From: Microbacterium sp. 4R-513
Lineage (GTDB): Bacteria; Actinomycetota; Actinomycetes; Actinomycetales; Microbacteriaceae
Assembly: GCF_011046485.1 (NCBI RefSeq)
Contig: NZ_CP049256.1
Coordinates: 1,736,001-1,800,000 of the forward strand
Length of the DNA: 64,000 nucleotides
Direction: 5' to 3'
The notes under the pieces were generated by a model that did no database searches, was not told the origin of the DNA, and worked only from the letters and a program-made list of their open reading frames with translations. The position numbers and the translations under genes were made by a program. This document shows positions 35,644 to 45,105 of the stretch, in pieces (the first letter of the stretch is position 1; every line of letters begins with the position of its first letter).

Positions 35644-36876
35644 ATGTGTGACACGACCCGGGAACGCCCCGCCTTCAGCAGGCTGCTTCCTAGCCTGCTG
35701 CTCTTGCTCACCGTCTTCGGTCCGATCTCGATGGACCTGTACCTGGCCGCGCTACCCGCGCTGACGGTCGAGCTCGGTGCCGCAACCTCGATCGCGCAGC
35801 TGACCATCACGGCGTGCCTGATCGGCCTCGCCGCCGGCCAGCTGGTCGCCGGGCCCCTCTCGGACCGGTTCGGACGGCGCGGCATCCTGCTCATCGGCAT
35901 CGTCGCCTACATCCTCACTTCATTGCTGTGCGCGATCAGCCCGACGGTGGAGTTACTCATCGTGGCTCGCTTCGTTCAGGGTCTTGCCGGTGGGGTGGGC
36001 ATCGTGATCGCTCAAGCTGCGGGCCGTGACATCTACACCGGCACGCACTTGATCCGCTTCTACGGCCGGCTGACGGTGATCGGCGGGTTCGCGGCGATCG
36101 TCGGGCCGCTCTTGGGGGGTGTGCTCAACACGGTGACCGACTGGCGGGGACTGTTCGTCTTCCTCGCCGCGATCGGCGCCGGCATCCTGACCATCACGCT
36201 CGCCGTGTTCCATGAGACTCTGCCCGCGGGTCAGCGGACCTCCGGCGGATTCGATCAGACGCTGCGAGACTTCCGCACGCTCCTGACCGACAGGCTGTTC
36301 CTCGGTGCAGTTCTGAATCAAGGCTTCCTGTACGCCGCACTGTTCGCCTACCTGGCGGGGGCGACGTTCGTGCTGCAGGACATATACGGACTGACGCCAT
36401 TCGCCTACTCGCTCGCGTTCGGGCTGAACTCCGCCGGGTTCATGATGTTCGGATACCTCGCGGGCCGCGCCGCGGAGCGGTGGAGCATCCGCGGCACCCT
36501 CACGGTCGGAATCGCTGTGGCCGGGCTCGGCGCAGTCGGGCTGCTCATCGCGGGACTGACCGTGCTGCCGCTGTGGGTAGTCATCGTGTCGCTGTTCCTC
36601 CTCGCCAGCGGGGTGGCGATCTCGTCTCCTCCGGCTACGACGCTCGCCCTCGCCGATTACCCGCAGATCGCCGGGACCGCCTCGTCGCTGCTCGGAATGG
36701 TGCGGTTCGGGTTCGGCGGCGTCGCCGCACCCCTCGTCGGCATCGCCGGCGCCACCAGCATCCTGCCCCTCGGGCTCGTCACCGTCATCGCCGTGATCCT
36801 CGCCGGCGCCGCCTACTTCCGCCTCGCCCGCACCGCCTCGCCGGTCCAGCCGTTCCCGGTAGCCCTCACCCACTAA
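35644..36876 (+). CDS. MFS multidrug exporter, Bcr/CflA type
   Basis: Twelve-helix drug:proton antiporter, 410 residues. Motif A between helices 2 and 3 is present as GPLSDRFGRRG, and the first helix carries the Bcr/CflA hallmark PISMDLYLAALP. The ATG at 35644 is chosen because the hydrophobic start follows within 12 residues; no strong ribosome site is seen. It is divergent from the XRE regulator and 10 bases ahead of the alcohol dehydrogenase gene, so efflux and redox detoxification may be coexpressed. Substrate unknown. Confidence 0.9.
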   Translation: MCDTTRERPAFSRLLPSLLLLLTVFGPISMDLYLAALPALTVELGAATSIAQLTITACLIGLAAGQLVAGPLSDRFGRRGILLIGIVAYILTSLLCAISPTVELLIVARFVQGLAGGVGIVIAQAAGRDIYTGTHLIRFYGRLTVIGGFAAIVGPLLGGVLNTVTDWRGLFVFLAAIGAGILTITLAVFHETLPAGQRTSGGFDQTLRDFRTLLTDRLFLGAVLNQGFLYAALFAYLAGATFVLQDIYGLTPFAYSLAFGLNSAGFMMFGYLAGRAAERWSIRGTLTVGIAVAGLGAVGLLIAGLTVLPLWVVIVSLFLLASGVAISSPPATTLALADYPQIAGTASSLLGMVRFGFGGVAAPLVGIAGATSILPLGLVTVIAVILAGAAYFRLARTASPVQPFPVALTH

Positions 36877-36886
36877 GGAGCCCACC

Positions 36887-37906
36887 ATGCGTGGAGTCAT
36901 CATGTACGCACCCGGCGACGTCCGCGTCGAAGACCGCGACGACCCGACGATCATCGAATCCACCGACGCGATCATCCGGATCACCGCGACCTGCATCTGC
37001 GGGTCCGACCTGTGGCCCTACCGCGGCGCGGAACCCGTCGACCACGCCCCGATGGGACACGAGTATGTCGGCGTCGTCACCCAGATCGGCGAGGACGTCA
37101 AAACGATCAACGTCGATGACTTCGTAGTCGGGTCGTTCTGGTCCTCCGACAACACATGCGAGATCTGCCGGGCCGGCTACCAGTCTTACTGTGTGCACCG
37201 CACCCTGATGGGCACGATCGGGACTCAGGCCGAATACGCCCGGATCCCCCTCGCCGACGGGACCCTCGTCGCGACCCCCGAACATCCGGATGCGGACCTC
37301 ATCCCGTCGCTGCTCGCCGCGTCCGACGTGCTGGGCACGGGATGGTTCGCAGCCGTAGCCGCGGAAGCCGGCCCAGGCAAGACCGTCGCTGTCGTCGGCG
37401 ACGGCGCGGTCGGACTGCTCGGCATCCTCGCCGCGAAGGAACTCGGAGCAGAGCGCATCATCGCGATGTCGCGTCACGCCGACCGTCAAGCGCTCGCCCG
37501 CCGATTCGGCGCGACCGACATCGTCGAGCAGCGCGGAGACGCCGGCGTCGCAAAGATCAAAGAGCTCACGAATGGGCTGGGCGCTCACAGTGTGATCGAG
37601 GCCGTCGGCACCCAGGAGTCGATCGAACAGGCCATGGGCGCGACCCGCCCCGGCGGTCACGTCGGATTCGTCGGCGTCTCGCATGACGTCTCGATCGACG
37701 GCCTCGAGCTGTTCGGCGCCGGCATCCACTTGCACGGCGGCGCCGCGCCCGTGCGGAAGTACCTCCCCGAGTTCATCCGACTCATCTGCGAGCGCAAGAT
37801 CGACCCGGGTGTCGTCTTCGACCTCACCCTCCCACTCGAGGACGCGGCAGAAGGCTATCGAGCGATGGATGAGCGTCGCGCGACGAAGGTGCTCCTCACC
37901 GTCTGA
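36887..37906 (+). CDS. Zinc-dependent alcohol dehydrogenase family protein
   Basis: MDR-superfamily dehydrogenase of 339 residues. Catalytic zinc ligands: Cys in TCICGSDLWPYRG (about 38-40) and His-Glu in GHEYVG. The structural zinc loop is reduced (DNTCEICRAGYQSYC). Rossmann motif VVGDGAVGLLG is at about 168-178. The ATG follows AAGGAG. It sits between the MFS exporter and a broken lipoprotein gene, all on the plus strand. It resembles formaldehyde/threonine-dehydrogenase-like members of unknown substrate. Confidence 0.93.
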   Translation: MRGVIMYAPGDVRVEDRDDPTIIESTDAIIRITATCICGSDLWPYRGAEPVDHAPMGHEYVGVVTQIGEDVKTINVDDFVVGSFWSSDNTCEICRAGYQSYCVHRTLMGTIGTQAEYARIPLADGTLVATPEHPDADLIPSLLAASDVLGTGWFAAVAAEAGPGKTVAVVGDGAVGLLGILAAKELGAERIIAMSRHADRQALARRFGATDIVEQRGDAGVAKIKELTNGLGAHSVIEAVGTQESIEQAMGATRPGGHVGFVGVSHDVSIDGLELFGAGIHLHGGAAPVRKYLPEFIRLICERKIDPGVVFDLTLPLEDAAEGYRAMDERRATKVLLTV

Positions 37907-37939
37907 CCCATGCACGCACGAGAACGTTTGGAACCCTCC

Positions 37940-38223
37940 ATGAATCGTCGCTCCCTGACCGGCCTCGGTGCCCTGCTGCTTGCCGCGACCATCACCGCGT
38001 GCGCCCCGCACCGCAGGCGTCGTCACCGAGCCCCGCGGCCTCGACGAGGGCTCCGGCTATTTCCCCAACGGCCGCAGAGACAGCACGCATCGACACGGCG
38101 AGCGGCCAGATCGTCGGGATCATGCCCCTCGACACGATCGATGACATCTCCGAACTGCGCGCAGCGACGGAGAGCTTCCCCGCCACCATCCGACGCGCCC
38201 GAGAAACAGAAGGACAGAGATGA
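37940..38223 (+). pseudogene. Small lipoprotein gene with a frame break
   Basis: ATG 37940 starts a lipoprotein signal peptide, MNRRSLTGLGALLLAATITAC; then the frame changes. A second frame from about 37997 continues APQASSPSPAASTRAPAISPTAAETARIDTASGQIVGIMPLDTIDDISELRAATESFPATIRRARETEGQR to the TGA that overlaps the cupin ATG. One missing base in the CCCC run near 37997 would join them as TACAPAPQAS. The mature protein would be about 75 residues. No family recognised. Broken by mutation or by sequencing error. Confidence 0.6.
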
Positions 38224-38639
38224 CCACGAAGAAGCAGCCGCAATCCCAGACGGTGAAAGGTCCGGCGGAGTGGTTCACCGGCGACGTCTACTTCAACGCC
38301 TACTACGCCGGTGAAACCCCTTCGCGCACGCGACTGAACCTCGTTCGGTTTACCCCCGGCGCGCACACTGGATGGCATCGACATGCTGTCGGCCAGACGC
38401 TGCACGTGACCGAAGGGTTCGGCTACGTCCAATCCCGCGGCGAACCCGTCATCGAACTGCGTCCCGGCGACACCGTGTACACCCCGCCCGGGGAATGGCA
38501 CTGGCACGGTGCCCAGGCCGATCAATTCATGTGCCACCTCGCGCTCTGGGAAGCATCCGGTCCTGACTCTGCTGAGCCGGAGACCGTGTGGGGGGACAAG
38601 CTCACTGCAGAAGAGTACGCATCGGCGGCACAAGGCTAA
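38220..38639 (+). CDS. Cupin-domain protein
   Basis: Single-domain cupin of 139 residues. Motif 1 is GAHTGWHRHAVGQTLHVTEGFG (about 49-70) with metal-type histidines; motif 2 is PGDTVYTPPGEWHWHG (about 84-99). The ATG overlaps the previous stop (ATGA). Similar cupins sit with CMD-family proteins and reductases, as in module 4 (52780). Enzymatic role unknown. It is the last gene of module 2. Confidence 0.88.
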   Translation: MTTKKQPQSQTVKGPAEWFTGDVYFNAYYAGETPSRTRLNLVRFTPGAHTGWHRHAVGQTLHVTEGFGYVQSRGEPVIELRPGDTVYTPPGEWHWHGAQADQFMCHLALWEASGPDSAEPETVWGDKLTAEEYASAAQG

Positions 38640-38767
38640 CCATCGCGTCGAGCCGCGTCGGGGCCGTGCGTACTCAGGGCGAACCGTTGGTCGCGGAGGA
38701 TGCGGTGTTTTGAGTGCGCAACCGGCAGCGAGAGTGCGCATTTTCGCTTGTGATGGGCAGAATATGG

Positions 38768-38855
38768 CCCTGCTAAGGTGGAGTCCCCTCACGGGGACCG
38801 AGGGTTCAAATCCCTCCGTCTCCGCGGAAAAACCCCCGGTAAAGCGGGGGTTTTC
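38768..38855 (+). repeat. Attachment repeat R3: tRNA-Ser 3' fragment plus terminator
   Basis: 58 bases identical to the tRNA from anticodon loop to 3' end, apart from the TCACGGGG variant shared with R2, followed by the hairpin AAAAACCCCCG / CGGGGGTTTT. Upstream (38640-38767) there is no gene and no match to the left arms at R2 or R5. Downstream (38856-39089) there is no gene; GGACCCAGGGGTCCACCAGGGGTCCC at 38901-38926 recalls the GGGGTCCCC repeats of other arms. Confidence 0.92.
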
Positions 38856-39089
38856 TTGTGCCGATCAAAACAGGGTCGTGCCATTGTCGGGGTCGAAATC
38901 GGACCCAGGGGTCCACCAGGGGTCCCGGACAAAATCGGGACCTGCGGGAGCGAGGGATCCGCGTCTTCCGCACCCGGGGAATCCGGGTCTTCCGCCGTGC
39001 CATCCGATCGGCGTGCGCCCCCGTGCGCCCGCGATGCATGCACCCAAATGGCCGATTTGCGCCGCGCCGCGGCATGTGATGAGGTGTCA

Positions 39090-39101
39090 TGAAACGTTCC
39101 A
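39090..39101. promoter_or_regulatory. LacI-type operator TGAAACGTTCCA (site 1)
   Basis: Near-palindrome TGAAACGTTCCA just upstream of the ADP-ribosylglycohydrolase start. Exact copies occur at 40644-40655 and 47454-47465, each ahead of a module 3 transcription unit, which defines a module-wide regulon. Confidence 0.8.
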
Positions 39102-39113
39102 TGGGAGGCGATG

Positions 39114-40589
39114 ATGCTCACGCGTGAAAAGGTGCTGGGATGCTGGCTCGGTAAGGCCGTGGGGGGAACTCTCGGCCAGAACTTCGAGGGCCTGGAAGGT
39201 CCACTCGAGGTCGACTTCTACACGCCCGTCCCGACGGAGATGATTCCCAACGACGACCTGGATCTTCAGGTTCTGTACGCGGTGAAGCTCGCGGAGCAGG
39301 CGAATCCGAGTGTCGATCGGCATTGGATTGCCGACGCGTGGCGCCGGCATGTTGAGTTCCCGTGGAACGAGTACGGCGTCGGTCTGCGAAACCTCGCCGA
39401 AGGCCTGACGCCGCCTCACACCGGTTCGTTCGACAACTGGTTCAGCTGCGGCGAAGGCGCTGCGATCAGGAGCGAACTCTGGGCATGCTTGGCGGCTGGC
39501 GACCCTGACCGCGCGGCTGCCTACGCGTACGAAGACGCTTGCTTCGACCACGCCGGCGACGGCATCCACGCTGCGGTGTTCCTGGCCAGGATGCAGGCGC
39601 TGGCCTTCGTCGTGTCCGACTTGGATGCCCTTATCGACTGCGGTCTCGAGGGTGTGCCGAGGGACTCGGAGTTGCGCCGAGCCGTGGAGATGGTTCGATC
39701 CCTCATCGCCTCGGGGGCGAACTGGATCGCGGCGAAGGAGAAGGTCGACGCCGAGTTCGCACGCGATGACTTCACGGACGTGCGGGTCAACACGGCCTAC
39801 GTCATCCTCGGCTTGCTCGCCGGCGCCGACTTCTCCGAACGCATACTGATCACGAACAACTGCGGCGCTGACACGGACAGCACCACGGCCTCGTTGGGCG
39901 CCCTCTTGGGAATCATGGACCCCAGCTGTATCGATGAGAGGTGGCTCGCGCCAATCGGGCGTGATCTCGTGCTGAGTGAAGAAGTCGTTGGCATTCTGGC
40001 GCCCCCAACCTTGGATGACTTCACCGACCTGGTTCTCGACCTGTCCAAGCGGCTGGACGGAGCGTATCCGCCCCCGGTGGACGATTCATCACCCGCCGGC
40101 CTTCCCATTCCCGTCCGGCTCAACTGGACTAACACGATTGGCGGCCGATGGGACATCCGCGACCTGTCAGAGCTCCCGCCCGAGGGTGCTCCGCCGCCCG
40201 CCGAAGAAGATGAGCCCATTCCGTGCGAGATTCCGGGCACATGGATGCAATTGCACCAAGAACGGTTCGAGGACCGGATCCTACTCCTCCGTTACAGCCT
40301 CTTCAGCCGCGGGCGCGCCCGCATCCGTCTGATGATCAACAGCACTGTCGAATACAGAGTGTGGATCGACGGAAACTACGTGCACGGCGCGCAAGGCAGC
40401 CGCATCATGATGCCGGCTCCTCATGCTGCGCCTTTCGGGCAGGCGGTCGACCTGGATGCGCCTCGCGAGGGCGCCGAACTGCTTGTCGCCTTCAAGCGAC
40501 CGCCCCGGCATGAGCCGATCGCCGAATGGGTCGTCGCCGTCGCGGAGCCGGGAACCGGACAGTGGATTCCGCACGCGCTTCGACCGTGA
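39114..40589 (+). CDS. ADP-ribosylglycohydrolase-family protein in a sugar cluster
   Basis: About 491 residues. The DraG-like fold is marked by LGCWLGKAVGGTLGQ (residues 8-22; canonical members have GDA where this has GKA), the metal motif NDDLDLQ (about 44-50) and NNCGADTDSTTASLGALLG (about 247-265). A further C-terminal beta-rich domain of about 150 residues (WTNTIGGRWDIRDLSELPP onward) is not in classical DraG. Of two tandem ATGs, 39114 is better spaced from GGAGG. It leads a sugar-importer operon under the TGAAACGTTCCA operator, so a glycoside may be the real substrate. Confidence 0.85.
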   Translation: MLTREKVLGCWLGKAVGGTLGQNFEGLEGPLEVDFYTPVPTEMIPNDDLDLQVLYAVKLAEQANPSVDRHWIADAWRRHVEFPWNEYGVGLRNLAEGLTPPHTGSFDNWFSCGEGAAIRSELWACLAAGDPDRAAAYAYEDACFDHAGDGIHAAVFLARMQALAFVVSDLDALIDCGLEGVPRDSELRRAVEMVRSLIASGANWIAAKEKVDAEFARDDFTDVRVNTAYVILGLLAGADFSERILITNNCGADTDSTTASLGALLGIMDPSCIDERWLAPIGRDLVLSEEVVGILAPPTLDDFTDLVLDLSKRLDGAYPPPVDDSSPAGLPIPVRLNWTNTIGGRWDIRDLSELPPEGAPPPAEEDEPIPCEIPGTWMQLHQERFEDRILLLRYSLFSRGRARIRLMINSTVEYRVWIDGNYVHGAQGSRIMMPAPHAAPFGQAVDLDAPREGAELLVAFKRPPRHEPIAEWVVAVAEPGTGQWIPHALRP

Positions 40590-40643
40590 CCGGCTCGTTA
40601 TCAGCGCTGCTTGCACAGCCGCAGGCAACTGTGTTTGACTTCG

Positions 40644-40655
40644 TGAAACGTTCCA
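40644..40655. promoter_or_regulatory. LacI-type operator TGAAACGTTCCA (site 2)
   Basis: Second copy, 60 bases before the binding-protein start; a TTGACT -35-like hexamer lies at 40635-40640, so the operator sits in the promoter. Confidence 0.8.
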
Positions 40656-40714
40656 TCACCCGAGGCGTTACGGTGCCCGGCACCATCCCGAGAATCATGC
40701 AAAGGAGCAAGATG

Positions 40715-42037
40715 ATGAGCAAGACCCGGACGTCGCTCAAAGCCCTGGCCGGATTGACCCTACTGTCGACGGCCGTGCTCGCCGGATGCAGCGCTGGCAC
40801 GGAGGCATCGAACGACGACAATGAGAAGGTCACCTTGACGTGGTGGTCATGGGACATCGCCGATCCCAAGGCGGTTGCTTCTCAGTACGAGGAAGCGCAC
40901 CCCAACGTCACGATCGAGGTGTCACAGCCGCAATACAACGACTATCTGACCACGCTTCGCCCCGCCCTGACTTCAGGGGAGGGTCCGGACGTCTTCCAGG
41001 TCGCCCCCGGGACGCTTCTCGCGAATTACGGACCTCTCGCAGACGACCTCGCGCCGCTCGCGGAGTCAGCCTGGGGGGCGGATTGGCGCGACAACTACAG
41101 CGAGGTTGCCGTCAGCCAGCTCTCCGACGGCGACAAGGTGGTGGCTCTGCCGAACTACATGAGCGGCGCGGGCCTCATGTACTACAACGCGTCCCTCGTT
41201 GAGGAGCTGGGCATTGAGATCCCGACAACCGTTTCGGAGTTCGTTGACGCATGCAGCACGGTGACCGCGGCCGGATACGACTGCCTGGCGCACGGCGCAA
41301 AAGATGCGTGGGTGAACACCGATGTGTTCCAGGCGCTCGCGATCAGCGCGGACGGCGACGCGCTGCAGGCCGCGATCGCCGGCGAAGGCGAATGGACTGA
41401 TCCCGCTCTGGTAAAGGCCATGACCGCTTGGCAACGCCTGTTCACCGACGGAGTCATCCCATCAGGCGCTTCCGCGCTCAGCGAGTATCCCGACGCGAAC
41501 ACCAACTGGCTTTCGAACAAGGCCGTGTTCATCGCGCTGGGGACATGGAACACGCCGTACACGCAGATCGCCAGTGGGGTGGAGAGCCAGCAAGAAGCTG
41601 TGACCACCCCGATCGATGGGGTCTTCCTCTCGGCACCGTTCCCCGCTGTGGACGGCAACGAGCCCGCCGGCCTCTTCGGCGGAGTGGCAAACGGGTGGGC
41701 GCTCAATTCCGCGAGTGCATCGAAGGACGCGGCCTTCGAGTTCATCTCCTGGCTCTCCGGCAAGGATGGACAGCAGTATCTGGCCGACAATGCGATCTTC
41801 CCCGCCTATCTCGGCCTGTCTATCGACACCTCCGACGTGGTGGACCCCCGCCAGCTGGATGACATCGCCAATCAGCAGACCTTGCTTAGTGAGATCACCT
41901 ATCCGCGCGAGATCCCCTACCCCGACCTCGCAACGGCAATCGGACAGGCGCTGTCCGAAGTGGCCGCTGGGACTGCCACTCCTGCCGCCGCTCTGGAGAC
42001 CCTTCAGGCCGCATCCGAGAGCATCGCACGCGGATAG
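40715..42037 (+). CDS. Sugar ABC transporter substrate-binding lipoprotein
   Basis: Extracellular solute-binding protein (family 1), 440 residues; lipobox LAGC with Cys about 23 after MSKTRTSLKALAG. The mature start EKVTLTWWSWDIADPKAVASQYEEAHPNV is typical of oligosaccharide binders. Of two tandem ATGs (40712, 40715) the second is better spaced from AAGGAG. The hairpin at 42052 separates it from the permease genes. It is not a close copy of the module 1 binding protein. Confidence 0.93.
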   Translation: MSKTRTSLKALAGLTLLSTAVLAGCSAGTEASNDDNEKVTLTWWSWDIADPKAVASQYEEAHPNVTIEVSQPQYNDYLTTLRPALTSGEGPDVFQVAPGTLLANYGPLADDLAPLAESAWGADWRDNYSEVAVSQLSDGDKVVALPNYMSGAGLMYYNASLVEELGIEIPTTVSEFVDACSTVTAAGYDCLAHGAKDAWVNTDVFQALAISADGDALQAAIAGEGEWTDPALVKAMTAWQRLFTDGVIPSGASALSEYPDANTNWLSNKAVFIALGTWNTPYTQIASGVESQQEAVTTPIDGVFLSAPFPAVDGNEPAGLFGGVANGWALNSASASKDAAFEFISWLSGKDGQQYLADNAIFPAYLGLSIDTSDVVDPRQLDDIANQQTLLSEITYPREIPYPDLATAIGQALSEVAAGTATPAAALETLQAASESIARG

Positions 42038-42051
42038 CCGCAGACTGACAA

Positions 42052-42079
42052 GGGGCGGGGACGCTTGGCTCCCCGCCCC
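42052..42079 (+). terminator. Hairpin between binding protein and permease genes
   Basis: GGGGCGGGGA / TCCCCGCCCC with an 8-base loop, followed directly by the permease gene. Probably a partial terminator that lowers permease expression, matching the arrangement at 21220 in module 1. Confidence 0.7.
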
Positions 42080-42098
42080 GCCTGAAGTGAGAGATGCA

Positions 42099-43049
42099 AT
42101 GACCACCGAAGCAACGGCGCGGAGCGTGCCCTTCCAGCGCCGCAACCAGACCACCGAGAAGTCATCGATGACCCGCCGCAGATCCGCGCTCATGGCCACG
42201 GTGGAGGGTTACGCGTTTCTGCTTCCTTCCTTGGTGCTCGTGGTCGGACTCATCTACGTGAGCATTGCGGCGAACATCGTGTACTCCACCTGGCAGTGGA
42301 ACGGCGTGTCGCCGACGCACCAGACCATTGGTTTCGACAATTACATCCGGCTCGCCGCAGATCCGACGTTCTGGCGCGCCCTCGCCAACACCCTTCTCTT
42401 CGGACTGATCGCCGTCTTCACTCAGCTGCTGCTCGGTTTCGCGTTAGCCGTACTGGTGAGGACGAGATCGTATGGAACCGGACTGCTGCGCACCCTCCTG
42501 TTCGTCCCGGTGGTCCTGTCGCCAGCGGTCGTTGCGACTTCCTTCCGGCTCCTGCTTACACCGGATGGACAGTTCAACGAGTTGCTCCGACTGATCGGTG
42601 TCCCTGCAGAGGTGCCGTGGGTCGCGGATCCGAACATCGCACTGTTCTCCTTGGCAGTGATCAACATCTGGCAGTACACCGGCTACAGCTTCGTCATCTA
42701 TGACGCGGCGCTTGGACAGCTTGACGCGTCAGTACTCGAAGCCGCCCGCGTCGACGGAGCATCAACGGGACAACTCATCCGCCACATCGTCTTCCCGCTC
42801 CTGCGCGGATCGCACCTGATCCTGATCGTGCTGGGCTTCATCGGAGCTCTGAAGACCTTCGAGCTCGTATTCCTCATCACCGGGGGAGGACCGGGCACGT
42901 CCACCGAGTTCCTGACCACGTACATCTACCGTCAAGTCGTAACCCAGTTCAATGCCGGGTACGGTGCAGCGCTGTCTATGGCGCTGGTTGGCGTGGCTCT
43001 GCTCTTCGCGGTCCTGCAGGTCCGCCTCACGCGAGCGAATAACAGCTGA
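42099..43049 (+). CDS. Sugar ABC transporter permease (MalF type)
   Basis: Membrane subunit of 316 residues: a basic N-terminus, six helices, EAA motif EAARVDGASTGQLIRHIVFPLL. The ATG at 42099 follows GTGAGAG; the longer open frame is a shadow of the upstream gene. The stop overlaps the next ATG (TGATG). Confidence 0.92.
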   Translation: MTTEATARSVPFQRRNQTTEKSSMTRRRSALMATVEGYAFLLPSLVLVVGLIYVSIAANIVYSTWQWNGVSPTHQTIGFDNYIRLAADPTFWRALANTLLFGLIAVFTQLLLGFALAVLVRTRSYGTGLLRTLLFVPVVLSPAVVATSFRLLLTPDGQFNELLRLIGVPAEVPWVADPNIALFSLAVINIWQYTGYSFVIYDAALGQLDASVLEAARVDGASTGQLIRHIVFPLLRGSHLILIVLGFIGALKTFELVFLITGGGPGTSTEFLTTYIYRQVVTQFNAGYGAALSMALVGVALLFAVLQVRLTRANNS

Positions 43050-43837
43050 TGTTCATACGCCAGACATTCATCGGGCGGGCCCTCTCGCAGATCGCCGTCC
43101 TTCTTTCGATCGTCCTCGTCGCGCTTCCGCTTGTCATGATCGGATGGCAATCATTGCAGGGGCAGGGGGGCTTGAACTATCTAGTTGTGCTCACCGGCAC
43201 GCCGTTTGTCACCTTCATCGGCAACAGCCTTGTGATCGCCGTCGCCACCGTCGCCATCGTGCTGGTCTGCTCGCTCGCCGGTGCCTTTGCGATAGAACTC
43301 CTACGTCCGCGCGGCTCTCGCCTGATGCTCGCCCTGTTGCTGGGCGGACTCACGCTGCCGGCCGTTGCTCTCATCGCCCCGCTGTTCACGATCATCCAGT
43401 CGCTGCAACTCGACAACACGCATTGGGCCGTCATCCTGCCACAGGCGGCGATCGCGCTTCCGTTCGGAGTGCTGCTGTGCTCCAACTACATCCGCGGGCT
43501 GCCTATCGAGGTCTGGGAGGCCGCTCGAATCGACGGCGCCGGCACCGTTCGATTCTTCGTGAGCATCCTTGTCCCGTTGGCACGGCCGATTCTTTTCGTG
43601 ATAGCCGTTTTCACCTTCCTCGGGGCATGGAACGAGTACGTGCTCCCTTTGCTTTTCCTCCAGGCCCCCGACCTGAGAGTGGCCACACAAGTACCTACCT
43701 ATTTTGCGAGTGAGAGACGAATGGACCTTCCCAAGATATTCGCGGCAAACATACTCATCAGTATCCCGGTCGTCGTGCTGTACCTGCTGACGCAGTCGCA
43801 GTTCAGGCGCGGCCTTTCGGGCGGAGCGGTCAAGTAG
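43049..43837 (+). CDS. Sugar ABC transporter permease (MalG type)
   Basis: Second membrane subunit, 262 residues, six helices; EAA motif EVWEAARIDGAGTVRFFVSILVPLARP. Start overlaps the previous stop. The GH99/WbsX-like gene starts directly after its stop codon, so the hydrolase is cotranscribed. As in module 1, no ATPase gene is present. Confidence 0.93.
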   Translation: MFIRQTFIGRALSQIAVLLSIVLVALPLVMIGWQSLQGQGGLNYLVVLTGTPFVTFIGNSLVIAVATVAIVLVCSLAGAFAIELLRPRGSRLMLALLLGGLTLPAVALIAPLFTIIQSLQLDNTHWAVILPQAAIALPFGVLLCSNYIRGLPIEVWEAARIDGAGTVRFFVSILVPLARPILFVIAVFTFLGAWNEYVLPLLFLQAPDLRVATQVPTYFASERRMDLPKIFAANILISIPVVVLYLLTQSQFRRGLSGGAVK

Positions 43838-44980
43838 ATGCGTCCTACCCCCAAAGTCCTCGCCTACTACTTTCCGAATTACCATGTCGATCCCCGTAAC
43901 GAACGGTGGTTCGGGCAAGGGTGGACGGAGTGGGACATCGTCGCCGCGGCGACGCCCCGGTTCCAGGGACATCAGCAGCCGAAACGGCCTATGCTCGGCG
44001 CGTTCGACGAGAGCGATCCCTCGACAGCCGAGGCGCAGATCGAGCTCGCACGACGCGGCGGCTTGGACGGCTTCATCTTCGACCACTACTGGTATGAAGA
44101 TGGTCCATTCCTCAACGGCGCCCTGGAGAAGGGCTTCTTCGGCGCCCGGAATTTCACGGACATCGAGTTCTCCATCATGTGGGCGAATCATGACTACGTG
44201 AACATCTTCCCCTCGTCGGCCCCACACGAGCCCGCGCCGCTCCTGGCCCGAGGCGAGATCTCGGCAGATGCCTTCAGACAGTTCTTCCGCTATGTAATAG
44301 CCAACTACTTCTCGCGACCGAATCACACGCGCATTGAAGGTCGCCCGCGATTCTCGATCTATGAGCCGTCCCGCTTCATTCGCGGCGTCGGGGGACGCGA
44401 CGTCGCGCGACACTTGCTGCGCGAGTTCGACGATGAGACGCGACGCGCCGGTCATGAAGGGGTCCATATAGATTTCCTGATCTGGGACTCAGCGATTCTT
44501 CCCACAGATCTCAGCGGTTCGATCGCCCCCACGGATCTCGAGTACCTCGGCGTGGCGAGCGCCAGCTCTTACGTCTGGATCCATCACATGGACCACGACG
44601 ACACCGCGTTTCCTGTCGGCGGATCGTGGACCGAACAGGCGGACCGTGTGTACGACGTATACGAGCGATACGCTCAGCGTCTGCCCGTTCCGTTCTTCCC
44701 CAATGTGACCGTCGGATGGGACAGCTCACCTCGGACTAATCAGGCCCGGGCTTTCCAGCAAGGCGACTACCCGTGGATCTCGGCATGGCGATCAACCCCA
44801 GCCGAATTCGAGGCCGCGCTGAAGAAGGCAATCGAGTTCGCTCGCCGACACCACGACCGGTACTCGGAGATCTCGATCAACGCGTGGAACGAATGGACCG
44901 AGGGGTCCTACTTGCTTCCGGACTCAGAGCACGGCTACGCGTACCTCGATGCTATTGCGGCACTTCGCGCGACCGTGTGA
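43838..44980 (+). CDS. GH99-like / WbsX-family protein
   Basis: 380 residues matching the glycoside-hydrolase-99-like (WbsX) domain: AYYFPNYHVDPRN and GWTEWDIVAAATPRFQGHQQPKRP at the N-terminus, LDGFIFDHYWYEDG, FSIMWANHDY, and the C-terminal SINAWNEWTEGSYLLPD. There is no signal peptide, so it acts inside the cell on an imported glycan. GH99 itself cleaves alpha-mannoside linkages, while WbsX was named as a putative glycosyltransferase; with an importer, hydrolysis is the better guess. A decayed second copy follows. Confidence 0.85.
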   Translation: MRPTPKVLAYYFPNYHVDPRNERWFGQGWTEWDIVAAATPRFQGHQQPKRPMLGAFDESDPSTAEAQIELARRGGLDGFIFDHYWYEDGPFLNGALEKGFFGARNFTDIEFSIMWANHDYVNIFPSSAPHEPAPLLARGEISADAFRQFFRYVIANYFSRPNHTRIEGRPRFSIYEPSRFIRGVGGRDVARHLLREFDDETRRAGHEGVHIDFLIWDSAILPTDLSGSIAPTDLEYLGVASASSYVWIHHMDHDDTAFPVGGSWTEQADRVYDVYERYAQRLPVPFFPNVTVGWDSSPRTNQARAFQQGDYPWISAWRSTPAEFEAALKKAIEFARRHHDRYSEISINAWNEWTEGSYLLPDSEHGYAYLDAIAALRATV

Positions 44981-45105
44981 TCGCTCGGCACATGTGAGGG
45001 GCGGGCGAGGCCCCGCCAATGAGCCCAGGAGCAACTGCGCTGACGGCCACCGGCACGCGAACATCCGTCCCCCTGCCGGCGCACTCACATGTCACAAGGA
45101 CGACG

